Of a stretch of 64,000 nucleotides of DNA, positions 46,130 through 57,480 are shown piece after piece. A program made the position numbers and the translations under genes. The notes under the pieces are model-generated. The model was not told the origin of the DNA, did not search any database, and worked only from the letters and a program-made list of their open reading frames with translations. Origin of the DNA: Cyanodermella asteris. Taxonomy: Eukaryota > Ascomycota > Lecanoromycetes > Ostropales > Stictidaceae. Position 1 is the first letter of the stretch. The number at the start of each line of letters is the position of its first letter. The stretch spans positions 673,997 through 737,996 of the forward strand of contig UYJD01000007.1 in NCBI GenBank assembly GCA_900618795.1, given 5' to 3'.

Positions 46130-47822
46130 ATGGCCAACCAGGAGCCGCCCAACGAGCGCCCGCTACGGTCTGCCAATCGCCCTGAACGCCGGCGCCTCGA
46201 CTGGGAGCTCACGGCCTATGATCCTCCTGACGAACTACCCAACTGGCACGACGATGCCGTCTTGGAGCTTCTGAATGCCGTCTACCACCCCGACGTCTAC
46301 GATGCTGCTGTTGATAACCTGATCTTCAGGACCGCTGCAAACTCCAGTATCCAGGTTGAGGAGAGGCTGAGCAGTTCAATCACCTGCAGGAATATCGCTG
46401 CACACTTCACTTCCAGAAGCGATAGTGATCGGTTCAAAAATACGACCAGAGAAACCCGGCCTGAGCTGGAGACTGGGAAGACTAGCGACAAGCAAACGAC
46501 CTCGAAAAGCAAAAGTCGCTTGTAAGTTATATTTCCGAAATTTATTTGGTGGGCCAATTGCATATTTCGTCTGAGTGTGGAAGCTGTTCGAACGCATGGT
46601 CCAGGAAGAGACGGTGCCAATGAGTCGTAGCTGTCGTTGAGCCAGCCTTCATGGGTGAAGCTGAACTCTGTTGGGTCCGCTTGGACTAAAGCTCAGCATC
46701 ACCGGAGCTCAGACGACGACCAATTCCCTGCTGGAGTCGACATATTTCAGTCAATCAACGTCAATTTCGTTCGTCTGAGTCAAACCGTTATCATTGAGAC
46801 CTAACGTCTCTCAGCAGGACCGCTCCGGAACCACCACCAACACAAGCACTACCAAAGCCACCGCCTACACTTCCCCCGTCACGAAAACCGACTGCCGTCT
46901 GCCGCAGACCAGCCTCGGACCTCTCGCCCACTCCGGCCCCCTTGCGAACACGAGGGCGTGTGCGGCGTTCGCTACAGCGTACAAAGGTATCAGCAGAGAC
47001 AAAGCCAGCGACTCCTACCACCATCATCCCTGTAATACAGACCCATATTCACACTCATCCTCCTCAAAGATACCCCCCTGGCCAATTGCTCGAGCCACCG
47101 GCCAGCCCATCGCCAATCTTACAAGCCTCTCCGTCTCCAGGCACAGTCCCGGGGCAAGCACACCCAGAAACTCCTTCCACCGGGGGAAAACCATCGCGGA
47201 GGACAGAACCCATATATTTGGCCAAGTCACCGACTTTCATACTAGCTCACCGCAGCTGTCAGGGACTCGTGTCCGACACGATCAGGCGCATCGAATCCGG
47301 CCTGTCCGACAAGTTCGTGAGCCCAACACCTTCGAGACCCGAGGATAGTACCGGGCCAACAATACGACCGCTGTCAGCTTCAGTACCGCGCCAGAAATCG
47401 CTCAGATTGGTCCGCTACAATGTCGAGCCCCTCGAAGAACGCCAGGTCGGAGGCAGGCGGAGCCTCGACTGGACAGGTCTTGGGGAACGGCCAGGGCGTC
47501 GAGGTGAGTCTAATTCCAAGTCTGCTGCCCGACCAAATCCGCCTCCAGTCTTGCGTTTCATTGCTAGCAGACAAGGACGTGTTGCTGACTGGCAGAGTTA
47601 CGACAGAGCCCAGCGGCAGCTAGCGAGCTTTCGACGATGATCGACAGTCTCTTGAGCGATTTGACAAGCAAGTTTACGGCCGTGGCTAACGAGTTGACGG
47701 CTAAGATGGACGACATGAGCCGCAGGATAGACAATCTGGAACAGAGTCTAGCGGCGCAAGAGGGCCAAGGTGGGAAGAGTGAGGCTGATTCAGGAGCCGG
47801 ACCATCGACTAGCGAATCATAG
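46130..47822 (+). CDS. Uncharacterised Pro-rich protein with C-terminal coiled coil
   Basis: Three exons are proposed: 46130-46521, 46815-47503 and 47596-47822, with introns of 293 nt (GTAAGT donor, CTAAC branch just before CTCAG) and 92 nt (GTGAGT donor, GCTGAC branch); 435 residues. The N-terminal 90 residues look folded (DELPNWHDDAVLELLNAVYH, YDAAVDNLIFRTAAN). The middle is basic and very Pro-rich, with a short folded part (FILAHRSCQGLVSDTIRRI). The third exon supplies a clear heptad coiled coil (LLSDLTSKFTAVANELTAKM, then RRIDNLEQSL) and a disordered end. The first intron ends in a CAGCAG pair, so a three-base alternative is possible; a second acceptor at about 47570 would give a shorter protein without the coiled coil. 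No family is recognised. Confidence 0.68.
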
Positions 47823-48549
47823 ACTAGATAGGCCCTGAATTTGAAGCTTTCACTGCCACCCTCCAAGACAAGGACCAGAAAGCGGGATCTGACTACCGTC
47901 TCCAATAGAGTCTAGAGTCAACGTTGGTTTTGCAATAATATCAAGGGTCGAGGCGGAAAAGGGAAATTGAGATCAATCGCACAAAGGAGCCGGCCTCCGG
48001 ATTACCTCAGGAGCTGGGTATAGAGCCTAGACGTGGATGCAGTTTTATATAAAATTGTGCACGGCAACGACGGCCTAAAGCGTTTTGTCCTCTGCTGCGC
48101 AATGCAAAAAATCCTGCTATAAATCCTGGCCATGGTCTGTATTGAAGCTTACTTTACTGTCTTTTCAGCAAAATGGGGTATCTCTGCATATACATTTCGC
48201 TCTTGCCTTCAGACCTAGATTCCAATCGCGGCTCGATCTGGTCTGTTGCGCCTGTCTAGCACCTCGGGGGAGAAGCCTTCATTTGGCCTTCATAGCATCG
48301 CCCAGCAGGCTATTGCTTTTCGAAACCGACTCCCAAAGCAATTGGGATCCAAGAACAGATACCTTGCCGGTGAGGCCCGGCATAGTCCACCAATCACGAT
48401 GGGCCGGCAACTGCCTCTCGAGTTATACGTCAATATCCCTCCTGAATATTGGCATTCGCACGGTTGCTGCCCTCAGTTACAGTATGTCGCTTTTCAAGAT
48501 CGCTTGATTCTTTCAGTTTGTTGTCGTTGCTCCTTCTTTTAGCTGACTC
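47823..48549. other. Convergent interval between the coiled-coil gene and MKT1
   Basis: The 727 bp include a TATATAAAA element near 48045-48055, but the 140-codon frame that follows has no recognisable domain. Probably 3' UTRs. Confidence 0.5.
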
Positions 48550-50905
48550 CTACTCGCCATTGGGAAGCACAGGCTCCTTGGTGCCAGGCCGACGACCAGC
48601 AAACCACTTGTCCACCTTCTCATACTCAGCCTTGTCGTCCTTGCCAACAAGCTCGCCCGACGCACGTATGCCAGCCATGAACGCGTCCCAAAGATTGACC
48701 GCCCGCTCAAGACTCGGTCCGACGAGTGTGTGCGCGCAGTATTGTTGTACCTGTTGCTGGAGCTGGTTGTTGATGTCAGGCAACGTTGCCTTATTCGCAC
48801 GCGTGTGGAATTCGTCCAGATAAGTCGATATGACAATGCTCAGGCCGCAGGAGAAACGACCTTGAAACGGTAGATCCTTGGCCAGCTGTATGTAGTCATC
48901 GCGAATACGCTCTCCGTCGCCACACAGGAACAGATTGGCAAGGCTTGCTTCGCTAAGGTCACGGAGCGTCGTTCGCATGGCAGACACACTGGTATGGAAA
49001 GCAAGGAGCCGTCGACTGAGCGGCCCGCTGTAACCCTTGTTCAAATGAGCCATTTGGCCCACTGTCAAAACTTTGGAGACCACCCAAGTGTATTGCCGGC
49101 TCAAATCATCCTCTTGGTGCTCTGAAAGGAGGACTTTCGGACTGAAATGACCAGCGCGCAGCATTTCTACCGCAACAAAAGCTGCCTCGCTCTGCTCCTT
49201 GCTGGGTCCTGCCACCCGCAGTACAGCAAGGGCCACCTTGCCCCACGGCGTCAGCTCATGCTCTTTACTGACGTAGCCACGCAACATGAGCATTCGCCAG
49301 GTGGCATTGTCAACAAGCTCGTTCCCGCTAGAGAGGGGGTCTGCGTCCCACTTGGTTGGATCCTTCTCCTTGAGCGTCACGGTCTTGGGCGCGAACTCGG
49401 GGTCACTCAGACTTTGTATTGCGAAAGTCAGTCCAATACTCGGTGTCTTCAGCTCAGCAGCCTTTTCCGCAATGTCCTTATCCCTCACACGCCATGAAGA
49501 CAGGCCTGACTGGCTGATGGGGATCTCATTACCCTTGAATTCCTGTTTTGATGCACCAAACCAATATTCAGTGCTGTTAGTACTATGTTGAAAATATCGG
49601 GCCATCGTAGTCGCAAGCAGGCCGTAAGCTTGTTGTCGTATGGGGTTGAGCGTGTCGCGGGTTACCTTTCTGTATAGTTGATCACCTCCATCGAAAGGCG
49701 CCGTCACCGGGATCTTATGCGTCACCATCCAATTCAACACTCTGGGGCTGATCAAGCCTGTCGACATGTAGTAACTCAGCTCGTCTGGCAGACGTACGGC
49801 CAGAGCGAGCTGCAAGTCACTTGGGGCGTTCGCACCTGTCCGCGGGGCAGTCTCATTAATATGATTGATGATAACCATATGTGCAATTGAAGCAGAGATA
49901 GCCATGAACTTCTCCCAGTATTCCGTTTTGGCCTTGCTGTCTAAACTGGTGGCATTTTGGACAACATTCTCGACACCAGCATAGTTGACTCTATCAACGA
50001 TGCTCTGAAATGGTGTATCGCTCAAAGGCTGATAGGTCGGCAATCGCGTCGATCCGGAAAGAATCATTGCGTCTTTGATGCTGATCTCGCCAGCGGGGCC
50101 TTGGGTTCCTGCGGTAGGAGTAACGCTCTCCCAATCGAGGACTCGGAAGCTGGATTCCTTCACGTTTGCGACAGGAACCGAGATCTCAGTACCCTCGGCG
50201 TTCACTGACTTCTGATTCTCCAGCTTCATGTCAACGGACCACATGATCTGTCCAGCACCATAAAGAAAGATCTCAGTGGAAGCGTAGTAGATGTCGATGG
50301 CGTTCTGGTTGAAAGCATCGAGCATTTGGGCGTAAGCACTGAATGGGGCGACGAGGAACGGGATCTCATGCTTCCCGAGGACCGACTTCAGCCATTCCAG
50401 TACCGGTGCTCTGTCGGAAAAGTCTGACCAGTCAGCCAGGTAGCCAAAAGGGTCAAGGAAGTTTCTTACCGTTTGACTTGAAGATCTCAATAGCCTCTTT
50501 GGGATTGGCCTCTTCGTACTTAGTGAAGGCTCTGCTATTGTTCTCAGCCGCGGCAGACGCTGCTGCGAATGGCTCGACATAGGGGCCGTATGTGCAGCCA
50601 TGGAAGTAGAATATAATCTGACAATTAAGGTTCTGAAGCTCGCGCAACTCCGCCATTACCTTGTCCTCTAGAGACAGAGGGTCTCCGCCAAGTGCGCCAT
50701 TGAGCGGCTCCTTTCCGGCGAACTTCAGCAGGAATTGCTCCGCGTCGACGCCAATCCTGACTGGCCGTCCATCTCCAAGGCCCTCGCCAAGTCGAGTGAG
50801 CGGAAACTGGATGGCAAACTTTTGGGCAAAATGGTCAAACGATGACTCTGTCGAGGGTCAGTGACGATCACGACACAGGGCACGTGCAGGTATCGCACCT
50901 TTCAT
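48550..50905 (-). CDS. MKT1: MKT1, PIN/XPG-like post-transcriptional regulator
   Basis: Three exons on the minus strand: 50905-50899, 50847-50470 and 50408-48550, with introns of 51 and 61 nt; 747 residues. The N-terminal XPG/PIN-like region includes VRIGVDAEQFLLKFAGKEP, NCQIIFYFHG and, after the second intron, APVLEWLKSVL and IPFLVAPFSAYAQ. The Mkt1 N- and C-domains follow (IDIYYASTEIFLYGAGQIMW, LPDELSYYMSTGLISPRVLNW). Mkt1 works with Pbp1 and P-body proteins on mRNA translation and stability, including mitochondrial-protein mRNAs. The second exon has no ATG before its conserved part, so a 7-nt first exon (ATGAAAG, then GTGCGA donor) is inferred. The acceptor of intron 2 is the second of two nearby AGs, the one that keeps frame. 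Confidence 0.88.
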
Positions 50906-51808
50906 CTTGTGTTTCGTGTGAGCGAGATGCAGAAGGATGTGCGTCAAGTTTCTCGGGGACGATAGCGAAGGCCGCGGGCGTCCAGGGGCAAGGCTGCGTG
51001 TCGAGTTTCCGAATGGGGAAATTTCAACAACTTTCTCGGGGACAACAGGGCAGCATGAGACGAGGACGCAATTGGATGCACACAGACCAGTCTGAAAGGA
51101 CAGGGAATGGGGATGGCTGGGAGGGGCGATAAGTGCTCAGTTTAATGGGAGTGAAGTCAAGCAGAGAGGTCAATTATGGTAGTCCGAGACAAGGCAAGCA
51201 CGGAGCCGGAGACTACTGGCAAGTAGGGATTGAGTTGGCCTGAGCTGAGCTGCAGCGCGCGGCAGCGGACGCTCCCGGCGCGTGGAGAAACCTTCGGCCG
51301 GCCATGAGCCCGAGTCCGCCTGCCGCTGCTGTTGCTGTTGCTCTGACCTACTGTACTAGGTAGTAACCCTTGCAGGGCGCGCTGCGGGCCTCAAGCCCGG
51401 CTTCGTCCTTACCTACCTTGCTTCTAAAGCTCAGCCTTGGTGATAGTCCTGCTCAGATCGCCTCGAGTTTTGTCCGCCACCGTCTCCGTTTCGTCTTACC
51501 GTCAGACACTCTAGACGTCTTGGCCGCCTCCGTGCTCGGAATCCTAACAGACTATCCTGAGGCCGATTGGCCCCGACTCCACTTCAACACTGATAAAGCC
51601 AGTGGTTTTGAGGTGGGTGTTTAAAAAGGCCAGTGCATGATCATCGTCCCTCTCTCCAGTCTCGCCACCTTTATGTTTTTGTCTCATTTCCTTGTGCGTC
51701 ACGCGACTGAATAACCACAGCAGGACATTCCGGCCTAGCTCAACTCATCTTGCGTACATCTTCTGTCCGTCTGCAGTATACGCGTCTGCGTTATACGACC
51801 TACTCATC
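50906..51808. promoter_or_regulatory. Divergent MKT1/2OG-oxygenase promoter region
   Basis: 903 bp lie between divergent starts. An imperfect palindrome around CTACTGTACTAGGTAG is at about 51347-51366, a CTTACCTACC site at about 51408-51417, and CTG/GTT triplet repeats at 51321-51342. Frames of up to 96 codons are not supported. Confidence 0.5.
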
Positions 51809-52891
51809 ATGGCGCCGTCGACCTCCATCCCGGTCTTCGACCTCTCCAACCCGACGCACGAGCTGGCCTCTTCACTCGTCTCCGCAGCAGCTACCCATGG
51901 CTTTCTGTTCATCAAGTACACGCCCTCCCTGCCCTTTACGGCGACCAACATCGCCGAAACCTTTTCCTTATCCAGAAGCTTCTTCTCCTCTCCCCTTTCC
52001 GAGAAGGAAGCCTGTCCCATGCAACCCAACAACCGCGGCTGGACCTCCTTTGGAGGCGAGAAGCTCGACCCGGCCACACAAAAGTCGGGAGACCCAAAAG
52101 AGGCTTTCAATTTCGGGGAATTCGTCGTCGGAAAAGCTGCGCAGCCTCTGCCGCCAGCATTCGTTGGTCATGAGTCTCAATTAAGCAAGTTCTCGGGCGC
52201 GTGCTATGCCCTTTGCAAACAACTCTTACGCTTGATTGCCATGGGACTTGAGATTGAAGACGAGGACGGTCAGCCGGGATCCGGATCAGATTGGTTTGCG
52301 AGCAGACACGATCCCAGCAAAGGCGACAGCGGCACAATCTTAAGGCTGCTACACTATCCGGGCAGCCACTCCGCAGACCGAATCCGCGCCGGCGCTCACA
52401 GCGATTACGGGAGTCTCACCCTCCTCTTCAGATTACCGGGGCAGCCTGGCTTGGAGATTCAAACACCCAGTGGCGATTTCGAATCGGTACCCGTGCAGCC
52501 GCCGGGAACTGAGCATGACGAATCGCCACCAATCCTAGTCAACATCGGCGACTTGTTGAGCTACTGGACTGGTGGACTGCTCAAGAGCACAGTGCACAGG
52601 GTCGTTGGGCACGAAGCGGGTGAAACGCCGGCAGAGGGGAGGCCAGAAGACCGTTACAGTATCGCTTTCTTCTGCCATCCTAACCGGAATATCTCTCTGG
52701 TCCCAGTGCCCAGTGAGCTGGTCAGACGTAAGTTGAGAGATAGAAATAACGCCAGCGAGCTGACCGTGGGGTACGAATCGGGTGCCAACGTGGCTGCCGG
52801 CAAGGCTGGAGGGCGAGTCTTGACGGCGGATGAACATTTACAGGGAAGGCTGGCAGCAACCTATGGGTGGCCCGAAGTTCCTGCAAACTAA
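51809..52891 (+). CDS. 2-oxoglutarate/Fe(II)-dependent oxygenase (IPNS-like)
   Basis: Intronless frame of 360 residues from the ATG giving MAPSTSIPVFDLSN; the longer open frame starts with TTG and is ignored. The DIOX_N segment starts at IPVFDLSN with the usual HGFLFIKY. The double-stranded beta-helix core carries the iron ligands: His and Asp in AGAHSDYGSLTLL and the distal His in STVHRVV, with DRYSIAFF holding the 2-oxoglutarate-binding Arg. It should be a cytosolic monomeric oxygenase. Substrates in this family are diverse (peptides, hormones, secondary metabolites, nucleobases) and cannot be told from the sequence. No biosynthetic gene cluster surrounds it. Confidence 0.92.
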   Translation: MAPSTSIPVFDLSNPTHELASSLVSAAATHGFLFIKYTPSLPFTATNIAETFSLSRSFFSSPLSEKEACPMQPNNRGWTSFGGEKLDPATQKSGDPKEAFNFGEFVVGKAAQPLPPAFVGHESQLSKFSGACYALCKQLLRLIAMGLEIEDEDGQPGSGSDWFASRHDPSKGDSGTILRLLHYPGSHSADRIRAGAHSDYGSLTLLFRLPGQPGLEIQTPSGDFESVPVQPPGTEHDESPPILVNIGDLLSYWTGGLLKSTVHRVVGHEAGETPAEGRPEDRYSIAFFCHPNRNISLVPVPSELVRRKLRDRNNASELTVGYESGANVAAGKAGGRVLTADEHLQGRLAATYGWPEVPAN

Positions 52892-53112
52892 ATGTTCGCT
52901 CGCCTGCAGGCAAGCTGGTCTGTCATAAAGTTCACGTGCTCATGAATCCGAACGCAAGTATAAACACGTTTCATCTCTTCTCTAGAACATCCCGTGTGTG
53001 GGAATTACCCCCGCGCGCTCAACTTATTTGATGGCCACTATTCCAAAATGCTATGCTCGTGACCACTTTTCGTGTAATCATGCCTCAATGCAGCTTCGTT
53101 TCGGCGTCCAGC
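52892..53112. other. Convergent interval between the oxygenase and PDI
   Basis: The short convergent interval is likely to hold only 3' UTRs. Confidence 0.6.
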
Positions 53113-54260
53113 TTACAACTCCTCCTTGATAGACTCGATGGCCTCCTTGGGGTTGGTGAAAGCACGGAGGATGTTTGAGCGGCTAGTCACGTCATCCTGC
53201 TTCTCGGGAGCCAAACCGCCCTTCTTCAGGATACCCTCGAGACGAGCAAGCTCCTTCTTGGTGTAATCCTTATTGTCGGCAACCTTCTTCAGGACCTTGG
53301 CGTAGTACTCGACGTACTTGTCCTTCAGACCCTTGCTGGCTTTCGTGACCTCCTCGCTGACGTATGCGACGTTGCCGTCCGTAAGCTTGGCCACGATGGT
53401 ATCAAGGGCATCAATGGTGCCGGCCTTTGCGTTGAGTCCACCACCGACCAGCCGGTGGAGACCGGCCTGCTCGTTGACGTAGTCCACCAAAACCTGCTCG
53501 GAGCGTGCGCTCTGGTATTCAATAGGAGTCTTACTGCCAGCCTTGAAGTACTTGATGGTAGGGTAGCTGGAAACACCCTGGTCCTTGGCCGTCGCCTTGC
53601 TGTTCTCCGCTTCGGCATCAACCTTGGCAATGATTACCTTCTTGTCGCCGGCAAAGTCCTTGGCGAGCTCTTCCCATACCGGAGCGAGAGACTTGCAGTC
53701 TATTTAGGGGTTAGCAAGCGACACTGTCCACATTAGGAGGGATCACACTTACGGCCACACCAGGGCGCCGTGAAAGCGACGAAAACATCCTGATCCGCCC
53801 CAACCTTTTCCGCGAAGCTCTTGTCGTCCAACACGGTGACAGCACTCGGGGTCTTGGCCTTCGTCTTGGCTTTCAAACCCGTCCTTTCGGTGATGAATTT
53901 CGTCAAGCTCTCAATATCACGTCCACCTTTGTAGTCCTCGGGTGTATTGCTCTTGCCATCGAACCACTTTAGCGTGGGAAACCCTTGAACGCCGTAGTCC
54001 TTGCCCAACTTCTTGTGCTCATCGGCATCAACTTTGCCGATGGTAACTTTGCTCGAGGCGTGCTTGAAGACGCCAGCCAGCTCTTCGTAGACGGGGGCGA
54101 GGTTCTTGCAGTGACCGCACCAAGGAGCGAAGAACTCGACAAGAGCTGGCTTGCCGGACTTGAGAACTACCGAGTCGAAATTGGCGGGAATCAGGTCAAT
54201 GACATCGCCAGCAAGGGCGGTGGCAGAGAGAAGCGGCACTAGCAAGCTTGTGAACCTCAT
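53113..54260 (-). CDS. Protein disulfide isomerase with two thioredoxin domains and an ERp29-type C-terminus
   Basis: Two exons on the minus strand: 54260-53753 and 53699-53113, with a 53-nt intron (GTAAGT donor, TAG acceptor); 364 residues. A signal peptide (MRFTSLLVPLLSATALAG) leads into two thioredoxin domains with APWCGHCKNLAP (active cysteines 48 and 51) and APWCGHCKSLAP (168 and 171). The intron splits the His codon of the second active site. The C-terminal helical domain (about 265-355) matches the ERp29 C-type domain of Erp38/P5-like fungal PDIs. The protein ends KEEL, a variant of the HDEL/KDEL retrieval signal. It forms and reshuffles disulfides in the ER. The frame extends upstream to a GTG, but the ATG at 54260 gives the signal peptide. 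A TTATAAAG element lies about 120 bp upstream. Confidence 0.96.
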
Positions 54261-55485
54261 GATTGCGAATGATGGGTTGACCTGTGATGGCACCTGTATG
54301 TTATAGTCGGCGAGATGTGTATAGTAGCAAACACTGTCTCCGAGCGCTGCTGATTACTTACTTATACACACGCCCGCCTCTTATAAAGCATCGAGAAAGC
54401 CAGCTGTTGCTCTGATCGGCTTCGCGGACTAAAACTCCGGTCATGACCCTGAACTCCCTGAGGCGAGGAGGTCAGCGACACTTCTTGGCAAACCTACTAC
54501 TGTAGTAAGTCTCACTTCGATCTACGCTTGACTGGGAAATACATAGGCTCCTTTATTGGCCGGTTTGCCATATCTGAGTCTAGGTGCAATGTGATTGTGC
54601 GGCACCATTTGCTCGAGAGATCCTGGGTACTTGGATACTGTTTGTTGAGGCGTATGCAATTTCAAATTGCCAAAATGTCCTCTACCAGTTTGTAATGTCA
54701 TCCATTGCTTTTGTTCATGCAAGTTCATTAGCGCTCTCGAAGCGAGTTTATGTTGCACTCGTGATGGGATATCGGTGCGAGGAATGAGCAATTGACTTTT
54801 AGAGTGCGAAATGCGAACCGCAAGTGGGTATATGTGGACCATTATTCTTCCGATGGGCTGGTCGGAAACACAAGAAAAGGTAGATATGCAGCTAGCCGGC
54901 GACCAGCCTATTAGTATAGGCTCTTTTGAATCAACAATCAACTCCAGTCGACTCTGGCTCGATGCAGTCCGTTCGAGGCACACATACCGACACCGCCGTG
55001 CCATTCTCTGTTTCCTTCAGCTTGTAGGTTCAACCTAAATTAGGACGAGCTGACAATGCTCTATATGCAACCTACATGTCCCAGGCCGAGTTATTTTGTT
55101 TCCCCAATACAACCATCAACCAATCTCCATCTCTCATAGACAGGCCCAAGCAAAGATGGAAAGTGCATTTCCTCGAAGGGAGCAGAATAACAGGTCGAAT
55201 CATGAATCGTTGGTGCCCAGTTTTCATATGCGTGTCGCTCGCGGTCGCTCTTTTGTCTTCTTGATCTTGTTGCGTCCAAAGCTCTTCATTCCAGCCTTCT
55301 CAAAGGCGAGTCCGCCAACATGGTATCACGGGTAAATCAAACAGGTCAACTCCAGCCGCTGTCCATGATCGAATCACCCTTCAACGTATATACGCTTCTT
55401 TCCGATCAAGGAAGACGGGCGGTCGCAGCAGCGCTCAAAACTTGAACTATGGGTACAGAAAGTCGCTAGTACATGAATAGGGTCA
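54261..55485. other. Gene-free interval between PDI and G beta
   Basis: Both neighbours are on the minus strand, so this holds the PDI promoter (TATAAG-like at about 54380, ACCTACTACTGTAGT at 54492-54506) and the G beta 3' UTR. A 160-codon minus-strand frame (54522-55004) has no recognisable domain. Confidence 0.5.
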
Positions 55486-56786
55486 TCACCACGCCCAAAC
55501 CTTGAGCTGTTCTTATATTAGCATTTTCCACAGGTAGAAAGATAGGGCCACTCTTACAGTAGAATCCCAAGATCCTGTGCAGAGAGAAATAGCATCGTTG
55601 CTGACGCCCAAGCAACTGACACGATTTTCGTGCCCATTCAAGGTGCCAACGCGCTCGCCACGGAGAACGTCCCAAACCTGTGAAGTCAGCACACGCGCAT
55701 GTTGCGGTATTCGTAATGCGTACCTTGCACTCGAAATCATCGTAACCAGCAAACAACAAGCGGCCAGAAACGGAAAATCCAACCGAAGTAATACCGCACA
55801 GAATAGAATCGCTCTGCGCGAGAAGTTAGCAACAACAGACTTTCAGAAGCATGCTCAGCAAAGGCAGTTCGTACGGAGTAGTTCTGCATTTCGCGATCTG
55901 CTCGCACATCAAACAGTCTGCAGGTTGCATCGTCCGATCCAGTAGCAAAGGCATTGCCATCGGGGAAGAATTGAATGGCGTTAATGTCGCTTTCGTGTCC
56001 GGCAAATGTCTGTACGGCACGTCCGGTGCGAACGTCCCAGAGCTTTGCGAATGCGTCGCAAGCACCGGAAATGAAGATGTTCTGATTTGTGGGATTGATG
56101 CTGATGCTCATGACATCGCCCAGATGGTCCGCGAACTCGGTTACCTTCATGCCGGTCTCGACATCCCACAAAATACAGGTCATATCACCCGACGAAGTGA
56201 GGATACGACGATCGTTGATGAAGCGGCAGCATGAAAGGTAGCCAGAGTGGCCGGACAGCTCACGGGCGACGCGTGTGGGTGCGCCTTCACGAGACGAGAG
56301 ATTGTATACAGAGCAGATGTTGTCGAGACCACCGCAGGCGACGAAGTTGCCAGAGGGCGCATAGGCACAAGTCATGACCCATGACGAACGTAACGGAATG
56401 GCGTGCACCTTGTTGGTGGTGTATGCATCCCAGATAATCAGCTTGCCATCCTGCGATGCAGAGACCAGATGACGACGATCGGTAGACCAGTGCATGGCGT
56501 AAATTTTGGCAAGATGACCTTTGAGAACACGGCGAGGGCGCATCTGAATACGAGGCAGCGTTTCTGTGTCCCTCTGAGCAACGGCTCGCACTGTTGTAGC
56601 GCATTAGCTCATGTTCAAACGTGAAGCCCGACTTGCGCGGGGCCAGGCGTGCAAGCGGCCAAACTTACATGTCGTATCCGCAAGCTCGTCCTTTCTGCGC
56701 TTGATTCGGTCCTTCAATGCCTCTGCGTCACGACGTGAAGCCGCAATCCTGGCGGACATTTCCTCATTCGAGAGTGTGGCAGCCAT
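55486..56786 (-). CDS. Heterotrimeric G-protein beta subunit
   Basis: Five exons on the minus strand: 56786-56669, 56590-55875, 55813-55724, 55677-55558 and 55506-55486, with introns of 78, 61, 46 and 51 nt; 354 residues. An N-terminal amphipathic helix ([20 protein letters not shown]) is the G-gamma-binding coiled coil. Seven WD40 blades follow, with typical [67 protein letters not shown] and [13 protein letters not shown], and the protein ends LKVWAW as all fungal G betas do. The last seven codons come from a separate tiny exon. It is the SfaD/GNB-1 ortholog that controls conidiation, growth and virulence or mating in filamentous fungi. Confidence 0.97.
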
Positions 56787-57425
56787 CTTGGGGTCTAGTG
56801 GAGGGAGGTACTCGGTCGGAAAGGCAGACGGCTCGGAGGGATAGTAGACACGACTGGCTTCGGCGCGAAGCGACCAACTCTCTCTTGCGGGTTTCTCTAA
56901 CGAGCGACGTCGAGAATGTGATGCTGTCTCGGCCAAATTGAGGATGCGAGTAGAGGTCAATGGCCAAAGCTCTATGCGTTACCTGCACAGCACGGAGGCG
57001 AGAGGTCCGCGACAGGGGCTGCCGAGCAGGGAAGCGACAAGAAGGAGTGACGAAATACGAAAGCTTGTCGACGATGCTCAAGCTGGAGACGAAGCTGCAG
57101 TAGATGTACAAGGCGGGACAGCTTGAACGTTGAGACGGGCGGTTGGCTGCTGGCTGGCCTGGTCGTCGAGGCGTTTGTCGATGGATTGTCCTTTGGTTGA
57201 GGTGAGGACGAGGGGGGACCGTGCTGCTGAGACAGGCTGGCCTCGAGGAGCAATCAGGCTCTGGCAGAGGGCGAACAGAGATGGGCGCAGTCGCGAAAGC
57301 GAGCTGGATGTCGAGCTGGCAAACTGAGGTCGAAGGGAGTGCAGGAAGGTGAGAAAGGCTGGCGGCAGGTGGAGGTGGAGATTTGGTAGTCTAATTACAA
57401 CAGTTTAGTGTGCTGAGAGTTTGGC

Positions 57426-57480
57426 GCGCAGAGCAGAGCAGCGCGGAGGAAAGAGCGAGAAGAGAAGGGAGCAGAGCAGC
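57426..57480 (-). promoter_or_regulatory. CT-rich block in the G beta promoter
   Basis: On the minus (sense) strand this is a run of C and T such as CTTCTCTTCTCGCTCTTTCC, about 650 bp upstream of the G beta start. Such blocks mark fungal transcription start regions, which would imply a long leader. Confidence 0.45.

Noticed and set aside
46794-47348. 184-codon frame overlapping exon 2 of the coiled-coil gene
   Set aside because: Out of frame with the spliced gene; it stays open because of the Pro/Thr-rich composition.
54261-54293. Extended PDI start at a GTG codon
   Set aside because: It would place 11 residues before a complete signal peptide; the ATG at 54260 is standard.
54522-55004. 160-codon minus-strand frame between PDI and G beta
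   Set aside because: No domain and no conserved-looking motif; it lies where the PDI promoter should be.
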